A stretch of DNA of 64,000 bases from Anodontia alba (GCA_964016985.1 OZ024827.1:53362684-53426683), one strand, 5' to 3'; positions 46,168-58,651 are shown, numbered from the stretch's first letter. Made by a program: numbers and translations. Notes: generated from the sequence alone by a model not told the origin.

Positions 46168-48809
46168 AACAAGAGGCCCACGGGCCACGGTTCGCTCACC
46201 TGAGTGACATAGCCACTGCAGACATGCAGATGTTATGCAACATTTTTCCAATCCTATCATCGCAACTAATGAAAATATCATCATTTGAGCAGTTCTTAGT
46301 TTTGAAGAAGAATATATGGGCCTGACAGTCAGTGGAGCATGATCATTTGAATAAACTATCAATCACATTTCAACAGAAGGATCAATGTGAAATTTGGTGG
46401 AAATTGGCTAAGTGGTTTCTGAAGAATCATGATTTTATACATGTAAACAGCACAGTGGCAGGGAAATATTATAAATATAAACCAGATGATGGCCATCTTA
46501 GATTTCCAATTAGAACAATTTTAACTACTGTTGATCTACAAGTCACTTCGATACTTTCAATATAAATGTATATGGCCCACACAAATAGGGAAGCAAATTT
46601 GACCTTGGAGGCAAAAAGGTCAAATGTCAACACAGAACCATCATTTGAGCAATTTTGGTAGATCTCCTGCCCCCCGTAATTTGTGCAAAGATTAGGACCC
46701 CGGGCTTATTTGGTTATGGAGAAGAAGATTTTTAAAGGTTTTTTACCATATATGGGCATGGCAGCCATTTTGATCAATGGATCATACCCATTTTAGCAAT
46801 CTTTCATTCTCCTGCCCACGAAGGCTTCGCATGAAATTTGAGCAACACTGGCCCGCAGGCTTCAGAGGAAAAGCCATTTGAAATTATCAACATTTTTTCC
46901 ATACAAATGTATAAGGCCCATACAAATGCATACAGAAGCAAACTTGACCTCGCCGTAAAAAGGTTAAATGTCAATGTATGACAATTATTTTAGCAACTTT
47001 GGTAGACGGCCCATTCCAGATGATATATGCAAAGATTCAGCCACAAGCCATCCTCGGTTTCGGAGAATAAGATTTTTAAATGTTTTTCCCATGCAGATGC
47101 ATAAGGAAGCAAACTTGACCTTGCCGTAAAAAGGTCAAATGTCAATGTATGACCATTATTTTAGCAATTTTGGTAGACCCCCTGTCCCCAATGATTTATG
47201 CAAACGTTCAGCCCCAAAGCATCCTCGGTTCTAGAGAAGAAGATTTATAAAGGTTTTTACCATATATGGGCATGGCGCCCATCTTGGTCAACGAACCGTG
47301 ACCATTTTAGCAATCTTTTGTTCCCCCTATCTAAGGAGGCTCCATATCAAATTTGAGCAAAATTGGCCCAGAGGTTCCAGAGGAGAAGTTGTTTGAAATT
47401 CTGAACATTTTTCCCATACAAATGCATAAGGAAGCAAAATTGACCTTAATGTAAAAAAATCAAATGTCAATGTACGACCATTATTTTAGCAATTTTGGTA
47501 GCCCTCCTGTTCCCGAAGATATATGCAAAGATTCAGCCAAAAGGCATGCTCGGTTTTGGTAAAGAAGATTTTTAAACGTTTTTCCCATACAAATGCATAG
47601 GGAAGCAAACTTGACCTTGCCGTAAAAAGGTCAAACATCAACGTACTACAATTCTTTTAGCAACGTTGGTAGACCTCCCGTCCCCGATGATTCCTGCAAA
47701 GGTTCAGCCCCAAGGCATTCTCGGTTCTGGAGGAGAAGATTTTTAAAGGTTTTTAACATATATGGGCGTGGCGGCCATCTTGGTCAACGGACCGCGACCA
47801 TTTTAGCAATTTTTCGTTCCCCCACCCTAAGGAGGCTCCATATGAAATTTGAGCAAAATTGGCCCAGAGGCTCCAGAGGAGAAGTTGTTTGAAATTCTGA
47901 ACATTTTTCCCATACAAATGCATAAGGAAGCAAAATTTACCTTACCGTAAAAAGGTCAAATGTCAATGTACGACCATTATTTTAGCAATTTTGGTAGCTC
48001 TCCTGTTCCCGAAGATATATGCAAAGATTCAGCCATAAGGCATACTCGTTTTTGGAGAAGAAGATTTTTAAAGGTTTTTCCCATACAAATGCATAGGGAA
48101 GCAAACTTGACCTTGCCGTTTGTTTGTGTTGAGGTTTTACGGCCCAGTCAACCCAATGGGGTCATGTCGAGTGCGGTCAGTTTACCTAACCACACGTTTA
48201 CTGGGCAGGCTTAGTCCTCTAAGCGGTTAACCAGTATTGTGTACATTCTTTCGCCAGAAACTGACAACTGCCCTTCTTGAATCAGGGGAAGGGAGAGAAT
48301 GACCGTAGAAAATATTTCATGATCAATCTCCACGAAAGAATGTTTCCGACCTCGGCGGGGGTTGAACCCGCGACCTCCTGGTCTCCAGTCGGACGGCGCA
48401 TCCAACTGAGCCACCGAGGCTGGCTTGACCTTGCCGTAAAAAGGTCAAATGTCAATGTACGACAATTCTTTTAGCAATTTTGGTAGACCTCCCGTTCCCG
48501 ATGATTCCTGCAAAGGTTCAGCCCCAAGGCATTCTCAGTTCTGGAGGAGAAGATTTTTAAAGGTTTTTACCATATATGGGCGTGGCGGCCATCTTGGTCA
48601 ACGGACCGCGACCATTTTAGCAATTTTTCATTCCCCCACCCTAAGGAGGCTCCATATGAAATTTGAGCAAAATTGGCTCAGTGGTTTCAGAGGAGAAGTC
48701 GTTTGAAAATGTTAACGGACGGACGCACGGATGGACGGACGCACGGACGGACGGACGACGGACAAAAAGTGATCACAATTGCTCATCCTGAGCAGAGCTC
48801 AGGTGAGCT
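46168..48809. mobile_element. Hairpin-ended element (copy C1), complete, with a SINE inside
   Basis: The left end AACAAGAGGCCCACGGGCC has the hairpin GGCCCACGGGCC and CGCTCACCTGAGTGACATAGC. The body starts with a remnant 140-bp D unit (46480-46560), then repeated blocks of roughly 200-470 bp with CATACAAATGCATAGGGAAGC, TTGACCTTGCCGTAAAAAGG, GGTAGACCTCC and CCATATATGGGC(A/G)TGGCGGCC. The right end has GTTAACGGACGGACGCACGG, GTGATCACAATTGCTCATCC, and GAGCTCAGGTGAGCT. A SINE interrupts one unit with a clean 13-bp duplication. Confidence 0.85.
48119..48423 (-). mobile_element. tRNA-derived SINE with 13-bp target duplication
   Basis: CTTGACCTTGCCG occurs at 48106-48118 and 48424-48436; the host unit normally has it once. 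On the minus strand the insert begins with a tRNA-like head: CCTCGGTGGCTCAGTTGGA (box A) and GGTTCAACCCC (box B), acceptor-stem-like ends GCCTCGG and CCGAGG(C/T). A 200-bp body follows, then the tail CGTAAAACCTCAACACAAAC. The anticodon arm is not regular, so it is a SINE head and not a functional tRNA gene. Headless relatives lie at 20795. Confidence 0.88.
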
Positions 48810-48837
48810 AAAAATCCTCTGTGAGCTAATTGAACAG

Positions 48838-48998
48838 AGCGCAGTTTGGTAAGTTTGAATATGACTTCAAGGTGTAACGGAACAAATAGTATTCAAGGGA
48901 GACAATCAGATTAGGTTGAAAACATAACCTAATATGCAAATTTAGGCTTTGGGACTATAGGTCATATTCGAACTTACCAAATTGCACTCTGCGCTAAT
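48838..48998. mobile_element. Small MITE with 35-40 bp inverted ends
   Basis: AGCGCAGTTTGGTAAGTTTG and AATATGAC on the left are mirrored on the right (GTCATATTCGAACTTACC, AAATTGCACTCTGCGCT). The outer parts AGCTAATTGAAC and GCTAATCGAACA also correspond. About 160 bp in total, no coding. The target duplication is unclear. Confidence 0.7.
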
Positions 48999-49412
48999 CG
49001 AACACGCTTCCATACATAACAAGAACTCCGCCAAGCGGGGCATTATACGCCCGTGGCAAGTAATAAGATGTAGCACATAAACTGGCTCCTGTATAATTCA
49101 GTGCTCCTGATATAAACTGTAAGTGGAATTACAAAAAAAAATTTCAAAAATTTTCATTGGGGCATACCTCTGCTGATATTTGGTGAACTGTAACCTAAGG
49201 GTCCAAGCTGGCCCAGAAATTAAGGGAGAAGTGACTTCTCCCTCCTGGGAAAATAGGGAGAAGTTTGCTGCATCTAGAAAGATGCTTTCGGACGGAGGAC
49301 ACACGACAGAAGCATGGCTATATTATAAGCTCATATGAGCCTTTGGCTAATTTGTTTTTCCTATACTTCAATACAGGACCAAACAATAACAAAACAAAAA
49401 TAAACAACCAAA
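48999..49412. other. Repeat scraps, no gene
   Basis: 49130-49195 is a piece of the 162-bp F unit (CATTGGGGCATACCTCTGCTG, GGTGAACTGTAACC). 49280-49350 has GGACGGAGGACACACGACAG and TATAAGCTCATATGAGCCTTTGGC, which looks like an isolated right end of a hairpin-ended element. Confidence 0.45.
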
Positions 49413-51955
49413 AACAAGAGGTCCACGACCACAGGTCGCTCACCTGAGTGACATAACCACTGCAGATATGCAGATGTTATGCAACAATTTTCCAATCCTG
49501 TCATCGCAACTAATGAAAAGATCATCCTTTAAGCAGTTCTTAATTTTGAAGAAGAATATTATTCCTGGCATGACAGTCAATGGAGCGTGATCATTTGAAC
49601 AAACTCTCAATCACATTTCAACAGTAAGATCAATGTGAAATTTGGAGGCAATTGGCTAAGTGGTTTCTGAAGAATCATGATTTTATACATGTAATAAACA
49701 GCTCAGTGGCAGGGAAATATAAGAAACATAAACAAGATGGCAGCCATCTTGGATTTACAATCAGAATGATTTTAGCTACTGCTGATCTACAAGTCACCTC
49801 GATACTTCCAATGAACTTTGAGTCAATTGCCCTTTCGGTTCAGGAGAAAAAGTTCAAAACAAGATTTTCAAGATGGCCACCATAGCCGCAATTTGGGATT
49901 TCCGATCGCAAAATTTGAGCTATTTTTGATCTACAAGTCACCCCGATGCTTACTACCAAGTTTTGAGTCAACTGGCCTTTCAGTTCAGAAGAAGAAGGGA
50001 AAAATACATTTTCAAGATGGCTGCCATCTTGGATTTCCGATCGGAACGATTTTAGCTATTTTTATATCTACAAGTCATCCCAATCCTTCCTACCAATTTT
50101 CAAATCAACTGGCCTTTGGTTCAGGAAAATAAGCGAAAAAAAGAGTTTCAAGATGGCCGCCATGACGGCCATCTTGGATTTCTGATCCAAACAATTTAAG
50201 CTATTTTAGATCTACAAGTCAACCGAATGCTTCCTACCAAGTTTCGAGTCAAATGGCCTTTCAGTTCAGGAGAAGAAGCGAAAAATAGATTTTCAAGACG
50301 GCTGTCATGGTGGCCATCTTGGATTTCTGATAGGGATGATTTTAGCTATTTTTGATCTACAGGTCACCCTGATGCTTTCTACCTAGTTTAAAGTCAATAA
50401 GCCTTTCAGTTCAGGAGAAGAAGAGATTAAATGATTTTTCCCATACAAATGCATAGGGAAGCAAACTTGACCTTGCCGTAAAAAGGTCAAATGTCAATGT
50501 ACGACCATTATTTTAACAACTTTGGTAGACCCCCTGTCCCCGATGATTTAAGCAAAGATTCAGACCCAAGGCATCCTCAGTTCAGGAGGAGAAGATTTTC
50601 AAAGGATTTTACCATATATGGGCATGGCGGCAATACATATGTAAAGATTCAGTCACAAGGCATCCTCGGTTTTGGAGAACAAGATTTTTAAAGGTTTTTC
50701 CTATACAAATGCATAGGGAAGCAAACTTGACCTTGCCGTAGAAAGGTCAAATGTCAATATACGATATTTATTTTAGCAATTTTAATAGACCTCCTGTTTC
50801 TGATGATATATGTAAAGATTCAGCCACAAGGCATCCTTGGTTTTGGAGAAGAAGATTTTTAAAGGTTTTTCCCATAAAAATGCAAAGGGAAGCAAACTTG
50901 ACCTTGCCGTAAAAAGGTCAAATGTCAATATACGAGATTTATTTTAGCAATTTTGGTAGATCTCCCATCCCCGATGACTTACGCAAAGATTCAGCCCCAA
51001 GGCATCCTCGGTTCTGGAGAAGAAGAATTTTAAAGGTGTTTACCATATATGGGCATGGCGGCCATCTTGGTCAACGAACCGCAACCATTTTAGCAATCTT
51101 TCATTCCTCCAACCTAAGGAGGCTCCATATGAAATTTGAGCAAATTTGGCCTAAAGGCTCCAGAGGAGAAGTCATTTGAAATTCTGAACATTTTTCCCAT
51201 ACAAATGCATAAGGAAGCAAAATTGACCTTACCGTAAAAAGGTCAAATGTCAATGTACGACCATTATTTTAACAACTTTGGTAGACCTCCTGTTTCCGAT
51301 GATATATGTAAAGGTTCAGCCATAAGGCATCCTCGGTTTTGGAGAAGAAGATTTTTAAAGGTTTTTCCCATACAAATGCATAGGGAAGCAAACTTGACCT
51401 TGCCGTAAAAAGGTCAAATGTCAATATACGACCTTTATTTTAGCAATTTTGGTAGACCTCCCATCCCGGATGACTTATGCAAAGATTCAGCCCCAAGGCA
51501 TCCTCAGTTCTGGAGGAGAAGATTTTTAAATGTTTTTACCATATATGGGCATGGCGGCCATCTTGGTCAATGGACCGTGACGATTTTAGCAATTTTTCGT
51601 TCCCCCAACCTAAGGAGGCTCCATATGAAATTTGAGCAAAATTGGCGCAGGGGCTTCAGAGGAGAAGTTGTTTGAAAATGTTAACGGATGGACGGACGTC
51701 CGTTCTAACATTTTGGGTTTAGGGGCTACCTCAATGTTAAATTTCCATAGAGGTTTAGGGGCTATTCAAATTCGGTTTATGGGCTAGCTGATGTATTTGA
51801 AACGGAATAAACCTCAAAATACCTCATAATTATGTCCAAAATAGCCCCAAAGTAGCCCCTAAACCTTGGATGTTCGCCTGGACGGATGGACGGACGACGG
51901 ACGACGGACGAAAAGTGATCACAATAGCTCATCCTGAGCATAGCTCAGATGAGCT
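49413..51955. mobile_element. Hairpin-ended element (copy C2), composite cores
   Basis: The left end AACAAGAGGTCCACGACCAC has a weakened hairpin. The body holds a five-unit D array (140 bp, 49730-50430), then the CATACAAATG/TTGCCGTAAAAAGG core in several units (50430-51680), then the GGTTTAGGGGCT block (51710-51880). The right end has GGACGGATGGACGGACGACGG, GTGATCACAATAGCTCATCC and GCTCAGATGAGCT. Open frames of about 85 residues starting MSIYD are translations of the core. Confidence 0.82.
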
Positions 51956-52069
51956 AAAAAAAAAAAAAAATGCTGCAAGAAATTTTTTTGTAAACCTTTA
52001 ACTTGTTTTATACTGATTTTATTTTTGTTCTTCAACAGAGCCAACTCAGAAGAGTATTAGAAAAAAAAA

Positions 52070-54001
52070 AACAAGAGGACCATGATGGTCCTATATCGCT
52101 CACCTGAACAAACAGATTTGCATACTTACTGTTGAAGATTCAGCCAAGTTCACTGCTCTAAGATTTATGTATAAATTTTATAGCACCCTCCCCCCCCAAC
52201 CACTCCCCCCCAACACACCAAGCCATGTTTTTTCTTTTTAACACATCATGACTTGACTTAATCTTGAAAGAAGGTCACCAAAGGAACATTTCTGCCAAGT
52301 TATTTTGAAATTGGTCCAGTGGTTTCTGACAAAAAGATTTTTAAAGTGCCTAACGGCCATTTTTTTTTTTTTTCCTTTTGACGAATCATGACAGCTTGAA
52401 CAAACTTGGTAGAGGGTAACCAAAGGAACATTCCTGCCAAGTTAAATTGAAATCAGTTCAGTGGTTTCTGACAAGAAGATTTTTAAAGTTTTCTATTTAG
52501 ATCTATAGGGAAAATAAGCCCCACCCCCTAGCAGCCATGTTTTCTGACAAATCAGGATTGCTTGAACATTCTTGGTAGAGGGTTACTAAAGCATTATTGA
52601 AATCTGTCAGGAGGTATTTGACAAGAAGAATTTTAAAGTTTTCTATACAGATATATATGGAAAATAAGCCCCGCCCCCTGGGGGCCATGTTTTTTGATGT
52701 ATCATGAAGGCTTGAACAATCTTGGTAGAGGGTCACAAAAGCAACATTCCTGCCAAGTTACATTGAACTCGGTTAAAAGAAGATTTTTAAAGTTTTTTAT
52801 ATAGATATATAGGGAAAATAAGCCCCGCCCCCTAGCGGCCATGTTTTTTGACGAATCACGATTACTTGAACAATCTTGGTACAGGGTCACCATGGAAACA
52901 TTTTTGCCAAGTTATAATGAAATTGGTCCAGTGGTTTCTGATAAGAAGATTTTTCAAGTTTTCTATAAAGATATATAGGGAAAATAAGCCCCACCCCCTG
53001 GCGGCCATGTTTTTTGACAAATCCAAATGGCTTGAACAATCTTGGTACAGAATCACCAAAGGAATATTTCTGCAAAATTATATAGCAATTGGTCCAGTGG
53101 TCTCTGACAAGAAGATTTTTTAAGTTTTCTATATAGATATATAGGGAAAATGAGCCCCGCCCCCTGGCGGCCATGTTTTTTGACAAATCCAAATGGCTTG
53201 AACAATCTTGAAAGAGGGTCACCAAAGGAACATTTCTGCAAAATTATATGGAAATCGGTCTGATGGTTTCTGACAAGAAGATTTTTTAAGTTTTCTATAT
53301 AGATATATAGGGAAAATAAGTCCCGCACCCCTGGCAGCCATGTTTTTTGACAAATCCAAATGGCTTGAACAATCTTGGTAGAGGATCACCAAAGGAACAT
53401 TTCTGCAAAATTATATTGAAATCGGTCTGGTGGTTTCTGACAAGAAGATTTTTTAAGTTTTCTATATAGATAATATAGGGAAAATAAGCCCCGCCCCCTG
53501 GTGGCCATGTTTTTTGACGAATCCAAATGGCTTGAACAATCTTGGTGGAGGATCATCAAAGGAACATTTCTGCAAAATTATATGGAAATAGGTCCAGTGG
53601 TTTCTGACAAGAAGATTTTTTAAGTTTTCTATATAGATATATAGGGAAAATAAGCCCCGCCCCCTGGTGGCCATGTTTTTTGACGAATCCAAATGGCTTG
53701 AACATTCTTGGTAGAGGATCACCAAAGGAACATTTCTGCAAAATTAAGAACAAGAAGATTTTTTAAGTTTTTAGTTAAAAAATCTATTTTTAGCTCCTGT
53801 GACCTAGATATGCAATGGACCGGAACCATTTGAACAACTGAAAGAGGACCAACCAAGGATCATTCCTGTGAAGTTTGGTCAAATTCCAATCAGTGCTTTA
53901 GGAGGAGATGTTGTTTAAAGATTGTCGACCAACGGACGATGACGACGACAGACGGTGAGTGATCACAATACCTCACCTTGAGCCTTCGGCTCAGGTGAGC
54001 T
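52070..54001. mobile_element. Hairpin-ended element, 166-bp core (copy B2), complete
   Basis: AACAAGAGGACCATGATGG start with hairpin GGACCAT-G-ATGGTCC, CGCTCACCTGAACAAACAG, then about ten 166-bp units, a unique tail with CCTGTGACCTAGATATGCAATGG, a GACGACGACAGACGG tract, and CTCACCTTGAGCCTTCGGCTCAGGTGAGCT-type hairpin end. The first half has the same order of diverged units as copy B3. Confidence 0.85.
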
Positions 54002-55636
54002 AAAAATCCCAAAAGAATTATGTTTATAAGTTTTGATATTAGTAAGCTTCTTAATTCTGTATCATTTAATAAATGTATTTATAAAGATTTAATAATGGCA
54101 ACATTTCCTTGCAAATTTAACAAGAGGGCCATGATGGCCCTGTAACGCTCACCTGAGCATCATAGCACTTTGAGAACCTGATCTAGAACTGATCAAGGCA
54201 AACATTCTGATCAAAATTCAAAATGATTATATTAACAAGAGGACCATGATGGTCCTATATCGCTCACCTGAGCAAACAGATTTGCATACTTACTGTTGAA
54301 GATTCAGCCAAGTTCACTGCTCTAAACACACATACCCCAACACACCAAGCCTTGTTTTTTCTTTTTAACACATCATGACTTGACTTAATCTTGAAAGAAG
54401 GTCACCAAAGGAACATTTCTGCCAAGTTATTTTGAAATTGGTCCAGTGGTTTCTGACAAAAAGATTTTTAAAGTGTTTTATATCGCTATAAAGTCCTACC
54501 CCCTAACGGCCATTTTTTTTTTTTTTTTTTTTGACGATCATGACAGCTTGAACAAACTTGGTAGAGGGTAACCAAAGGAACATTCCTGCCAAGTTAAATT
54601 GAAATCAGTTCAGTGGTTTCTGACAAGAAGATTTTTAAAGTTTTCTATTTAGATCTATAGGGAAAATAAGCCCCGCCCCCTAGGGGCCATGTTTTTTTGA
54701 CAAATCAGGATTGCTTGAACATTCTTGGTAGAGGGTTACTAAAGCATTACTGAAATCAGTCAGGAAGTATTTGACAAGAAGAATTTTAAAGTTTTCTATA
54801 TAGATATATATGGAAAATAAGCCCCGCCCCCTAGGGGCCATGTTTTTTGATGTATCATGAAGGCTTGAAAAATCTTGGTAGAGGGTCACAAAAGCAACAT
54901 TCCTGCCAAGTTACATTGAACTCGGTCCAACGGTTTCTTAAAAGCAGATTTTTAAAAAATTTTATATAGATATATAGGGAAAATAAGCCCCGCCCCCTAG
55001 CGGCCATGTTTTTTGACGAATCACGATTACTTGAACAATCTTGGTACAGGGTCACCATGGAAACATTTTTGCCAAGTTATAATGAAATTGGTACAGTGGT
55101 TTCTGACAAGAAGATTTTTCAAATTTTCTATAAAGATATATAGGGAAAATAAGCCCCACCCCCTGGCGGCCATGTTTTTTGACAAATCCAAATGGCTTGA
55201 ACAATCTTGGTACAGAATCACCAAAGGAATATTTCTGCAAAATTATATAGCAATTGGTCCAGTGGTTTCTGACAAGAAGATTTTTTAAGTTTTCTATATA
55301 GATATATAGGGAAAATGAGCCCCGCCCCCTGGCGGCCATGTTTTTTGACAAATCCAAATGGCTTGAACAATCTTGGTAGAAAGTCACCAAAGGAACATTT
55401 CTGCAAAATTATATGGAAATCGGTCCAGTGGTTTCTGACAAGAAGATTTTTTATTTTTTCTATATAGATATATAGGGAAAATAAGCCCCGCCCCCTGGCG
55501 GCCAGGTTTTTTGACAAATCCAAATGGCTTGAACAATCTTGGTAGAGGATCACCAAAGTAACATTTCTGCAAAATTATATTGAAATCGGTCTGGTGGTTT
55601 CTGACAAGAAGATTTTTTAAGTATTCTATATAGATA

Positions 55637-56970
55637 CGAGGGTTGTTCGAAATGAATTGCTTATTTCTATCTGGAGACTTCAAATTTCAAGTTAGCCCAA
55701 AAGTACTCATTTCATGCCCTCAAAGTACTCCCCGTGGCTAGAAATGCAAAGTTTCAGCCGATGTATCCACTTCTTGAAGGCGTCACGGTACGCTGATTTG
55801 GGCACAGTAATAAGGTACTGATGAATGGCAGATCCAAGTGCCTGTCGGGACTGGTATTTCCGCCCAGCAAGGAATGCTTTCAATTTCGGAAACAAAAAGA
55901 AATCACATGGGGCAAGGTCTGGGGAATACGGGGGGTGAGGCAAAACAGTTACTTTTTCTTTCTTCAAAAACGCTGTAACTATTGCGGAGGTATGAGCTGG
56001 GGCATTGTCATGTAGAAGACGGACATGTTTAAAACCAGTGGCAGGGCGTCGTTTCTGATAATACTTTTTCAGTTTCTTCAGTACTACGTCTTTGTAGTAC
56101 TTTCCGGTGATGCTTTTGCCCTTTTTCACTGGCACTTTTATTGCGACTCCTTCACCAGAGAAGAAGATTGCATACAAAACCTTCTTTGTACTCAAAGAAG
56201 GTTTGGCAATTATTGGGCGTTTGCTGTGTTTAGTGGCCCAGATCTTATTGCTAACCTTTCTGACGGGCTCAAAATAATGGACCCAGGTTTCATCACCTGT
56301 GACGACATTGGCAAACTGCTTTTTGTCATATTTTGGAAACATTTGAAGTAGCTTTTTGGCCACTTTAACCACTTTTTGCTCGTCAGTCAACAGATGTGGC
56401 ACCCATCTAGCAGAAATCTTTCTGACTTTCAAATGCTTCTTCAAAATAAGGTGAACCGTTGAAAGTGATATGCCTACCTTTCGTGCAATATCACGAACTG
56501 TATATCTGGCATCTCCTTCAATGATTTCCTTTATTTTGGAAACGATTTCTTTACGAGATGCAGATTTTGGCCTACCTGATTTCGGTGCATTTTTGATGGA
56601 CTTTACACCAGACTCAAATTTCTTTTTCCACCGCCGAACTGTGTCATAAGACACACAAGAAGGTCCAAAAGCAGTAGAAATTTCAGTCATCAGCTTCTTC
56701 AAAGAACAACCAAGTTTTGAGCAAGCTTTGATGTAAGCCCGTATTTCATCTTTTTTGTCGACGCTTCTACCAACCATTTTTACTGCAGTGGTCAATGACT
56801 GCATGTATTCAAATGGCAAATTTTATGTCTTACACTTAGTCTAACATGTACATTTAAACACCATTGTGTAGATATTGAATAACCCAATACAGGTATGTAT
56901 TGGTTTTTATCGTGCCCCACGTGGATATCGAGCTAGAGGACAATAAGCAATTCATTTCGAACATCCCTCG
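55637..56970 (-). mobile_element. Mariner element, 1334 bp, apparently intact
   Basis: Flanked by TA on both sides. Inverted ends CGAGGGTTGTTCGAAATGAA and CGAGGGATGTTCGAAATGAA differ at one position. The interrupted 166-bp unit is restored by removing the element and one TA. The element encodes a full-length transposase. Confidence 0.92.
55707..56819 (-). CDS. Mariner transposase, 370 aa, uninterrupted
   Basis: Cut-and-paste DNA transposase that binds its own inverted ends and inserts at TA. Residues 20-75 and 85-135 are the two helix-turn-helix segments (KKDEIRAYIKACSKLGCS; GISLSTVHLILKKH). The linker is WVPHLLTDEQ at 139-148. The catalytic triad is Asp176 (VTGDETWVHYFEP), Asp271 (HDNAPAHTS) and Asp306 (SPDLAPCDFFLFP), with exactly 34 residues between the last two, the DD34D signature of mariner. 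Length is slightly above the usual 340-350 aa; a start at Met16 (MVGRSVDKKDE) would give a typical N terminus. No stop, frameshift or lost catalytic residue is seen, so the copy could be recent and functional. It also could supply transposase to the deleted relative at 35202. Confidence 0.93.
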   Translation of the reverse strand: MPFEYMQSLTTAVKMVGRSVDKKDEIRAYIKACSKLGCSLKKLMTEISTAFGPSCVSYDTVRRWKKKFESGVKSIKNAPKSGRPKSASRKEIVSKIKEIIEGDARYTVRDIARKVGISLSTVHLILKKHLKVRKISARWVPHLLTDEQKVVKVAKKLLQMFPKYDKKQFANVVTGDETWVHYFEPVRKVSNKIWATKHSKRPIIAKPSLSTKKVLYAIFFSGEGVAIKVPVKKGKSITGKYYKDVVLKKLKKYYQKRRPATGFKHVRLLHDNAPAHTSAIVTAFLKKEKVTVLPHPPYSPDLAPCDFFLFPKLKAFLAGRKYQSRQALGSAIHQYLITVPKSAYRDAFKKWIHRLKLCISSHGEYFEGMK

Positions 56971-58651
56971 TATATAGGGAAAATAAGCCCCGCCCCCTGG
57001 TGGCCATGTTTTTTGACGAATCCAAATGGCTTGAACAACCATGATAGAGGATCACTAAAGGAACATTTCTGCAAAAGTATATGGAAATCGGTCCAGTGGT
57101 TTCTAACAAGAAGATTTTTCAAGTTTTCTATATCGACATATAGGGAAAATAAGCCCCGCCCCCTGGCAGCCATGTTTTTTGACGAATCCAAATGGCTTGA
57201 ACAATCTTGGTAGAGAATCACCAAAGGAACATTTCTGCAAAATTATATTGAAATCGGTCCAGTGGTTTCTGACAAGAAGATTTTTAAAGTTTTCTATATA
57301 GATATATAGGGAAAATAAGCCCCGCCCTCTGGCGGCCATGTTTTTTGACAAATCCAAATGGCTTGAACAATCTTGGTAGAGGATCACCAAAGGAACATTC
57401 CTGCAAAATTATATGGAAATCGGTCCAGTGGTTTCTGACAAGAAGATTTTTAAAGTTTTCTACATAGATATATAGGGAAAATAAGCCCCGTCCCCTGGCG
57501 GACATGTTTTTTGACAAATCCAAATGGCTTGAACAATCTTGGTGGAGGATCATCAAAGGAACATTTCTGCAAAATTATATGGAAATAGGTCCAATGGTTT
57601 CTGACAAGAAGATTTTTTAAGTTTTCTATATAGATATATAGGGAAAATAAGTCCCGCCCCCCAGCGGCCATGTTTTTTGACGAATCCAAATGGCTTCGAC
57701 AATCTTGGTAGAGGATCACCAAAGGAACATTTCTGCAAAATTATATTGAAATCGGTCCAGTGGTTTCTGACAAGAAGATTTTTAAATTTTTCTATATAGA
57801 TTATATAGGGAAAATAAGCCCCGCCCCCTGGCGGCCATGTTTTTTGACGAATCCAAATGGCTTGAACAATCTTGGTAGAGGGTCACCAAAGGAACATTTC
57901 TGCAAAATTATATGGAAATCGGTCCAGTGGTTTCTGACAAGAAGATTTTTTAAGTTTTTAGTTAAAAAATCTATTTTTAGCTCCTGTGACCTAGATATGC
58001 AATGGACCGGAACCATTTGAACAACTTTGAAAGAGGACCAACCAAGGATCATTCCTGTGAAGATTGGTCAAATTCCAATCAGTGGTTTAGGAGGAGATGT
58101 TGTTTAAAGATTGTGGACGGACGGACGCCGACGATGACGACAGACGGTGAGTGATCACAATACCTCACCTTGAGCCTTTGGCTCAGGTGAGCTAACAAGT
58201 AAGACAATGTAGAATGTCTAATGGACTATGAAATAAAGGTCAGGGTCAAATATGGATGACTGCACTCAAGAGGCCATGCTAAGATGTATGCATGTACTAA
58301 GTATCACTGGCTGTAGGAGCAATAGTTACTGAGAAACTGACCTAAACACAAACACTTCACAAGTACCAGATATCACTCTGTAGGACCAATAATTACTGAG
58401 AAACTGACCTAAATGGAAAAACTTAAGAAAGTCACTGGATAGAAAAATATACATCACCTTGAAATCATCAAGACAAACATTTTGAGCAAGATACATGATG
58501 ATCACTTCAAAAATGTGACCTCTAGAGCATCAACAAGGTTTTCCTTTGATTTGGCCAGGTGACGTAGTTTCTGATATCAAGTGACCCAGTTTTAAACTAG
58601 ACCTAGAAATCATCGACGAACATTTTGAGCAATATTTATGATGATTATTTA

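Larger units (their letters stand above)
54234..58193. mobile_element. 166-bp-core element (copy B3), nested in A4
   Basis: Complete B element, AACAAGAGGACCATGATGG to GCTCAGGTGAGCT. The A4 sequence ATT at its left and AACAAGTAAGAC at its right are contiguous in copies A1 (around 480) and A3, so the empty site is known. It contains an intact mariner at 55637-56970 within one unit. Confidence 0.9.

Noticed and set aside
48346..48421. Possible functional tRNA gene
   Set aside because: A and B boxes and acceptor ends are present, but the anticodon arm does not form a normal five-pair stem with a seven-base loop, and the unit is part of a SINE with its own target duplication.
49818..53328. Families of 65-112 codon frames beginning MSIYD or MVTLYQD
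   Set aside because: They recur with the 166-bp and C-core periods and shift with unit variants; they show no selection for coding.
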